Assembly (NCBI GenBank): GCA_017538465.1
Contig: JAFYIW010000132.1
Location: forward strand, 1-5,844
Source: Victivallales bacterium
GTDB taxonomy: Bacteria > Verrucomicrobiota > Lentisphaeria > Oligosphaerales > Oligosphaeraceae
Length of the DNA: 5,844 nt
Reading direction: 5' to 3'
Below are positions 5,843 to 5,844 of this stretch, piece by piece. The notes under the pieces were generated by a model. The model worked only from the letters and a program-made list of their open reading frames with translations. It was not told where the DNA came from and did no database searches. The position numbers and the translations under genes were made by a program. The stretch's first letter is position 1. Each line of letters begins with the position of its first letter.

Positions 5843-5844
5843 GA

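Overview
The window is a GC-rich bacterial segment in which every supported gene lies on the minus strand. Read in the direction of transcription (right to left) the order is: mutL (complete, starting 2 bases inside the right edge), a family 5 (oligopeptide/dipeptide-type) ABC substrate-binding protein, an OppB/DppB-type permease, and an OppC/DppC-type permease cut by the left edge. The ATPase subunits of the transporter are not visible; if present in the same operon they would lie beyond position 1. I see no RNA genes, insertion sequences or CRISPR arrays.

The mutL stop and the start of the binding protein are one base apart, so a mismatch-repair gene and a peptide-type importer are probably co-transcribed and translationally coupled. 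The binding protein would capture a peptide-like ligand outside the cytoplasmic membrane, and the two permeases would form the channel. Two junctions in the transporter stand out. A short AT-rich pocket (1796-1830) separates the binding protein from the OppB-like permease, which has a GTG start and no visible Shine-Dalgarno sequence. A 207-base non-coding spacer (611-817) between the two permeases is almost wholly short-period tandem repeats: degenerate 7-mers, then 9-mers, then six heptamers that begin directly after the permease stop codon.

The main protein-level observations are these. MutL has an intact ATPase domain and a beta-clamp-binding motif but has lost the residues of the C-terminal endonuclease motifs. 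The substrate-binding protein has both an N-terminal and a C-terminal hydrophobic anchor. The OppC-like permease has an extra N-terminal membrane segment and a charged loop containing a 9-residue tandem repeat.

Taxonomy cannot be fixed from the sequence alone. The size and style of the binding protein (about 726 aa with a C-terminal anchor), the extended permeases and the low-complexity intergenic repeats remind me of the Planctomycetes-Verrucomicrobia-Lentisphaerae group. That is a weak inference from general impression, not from a search.
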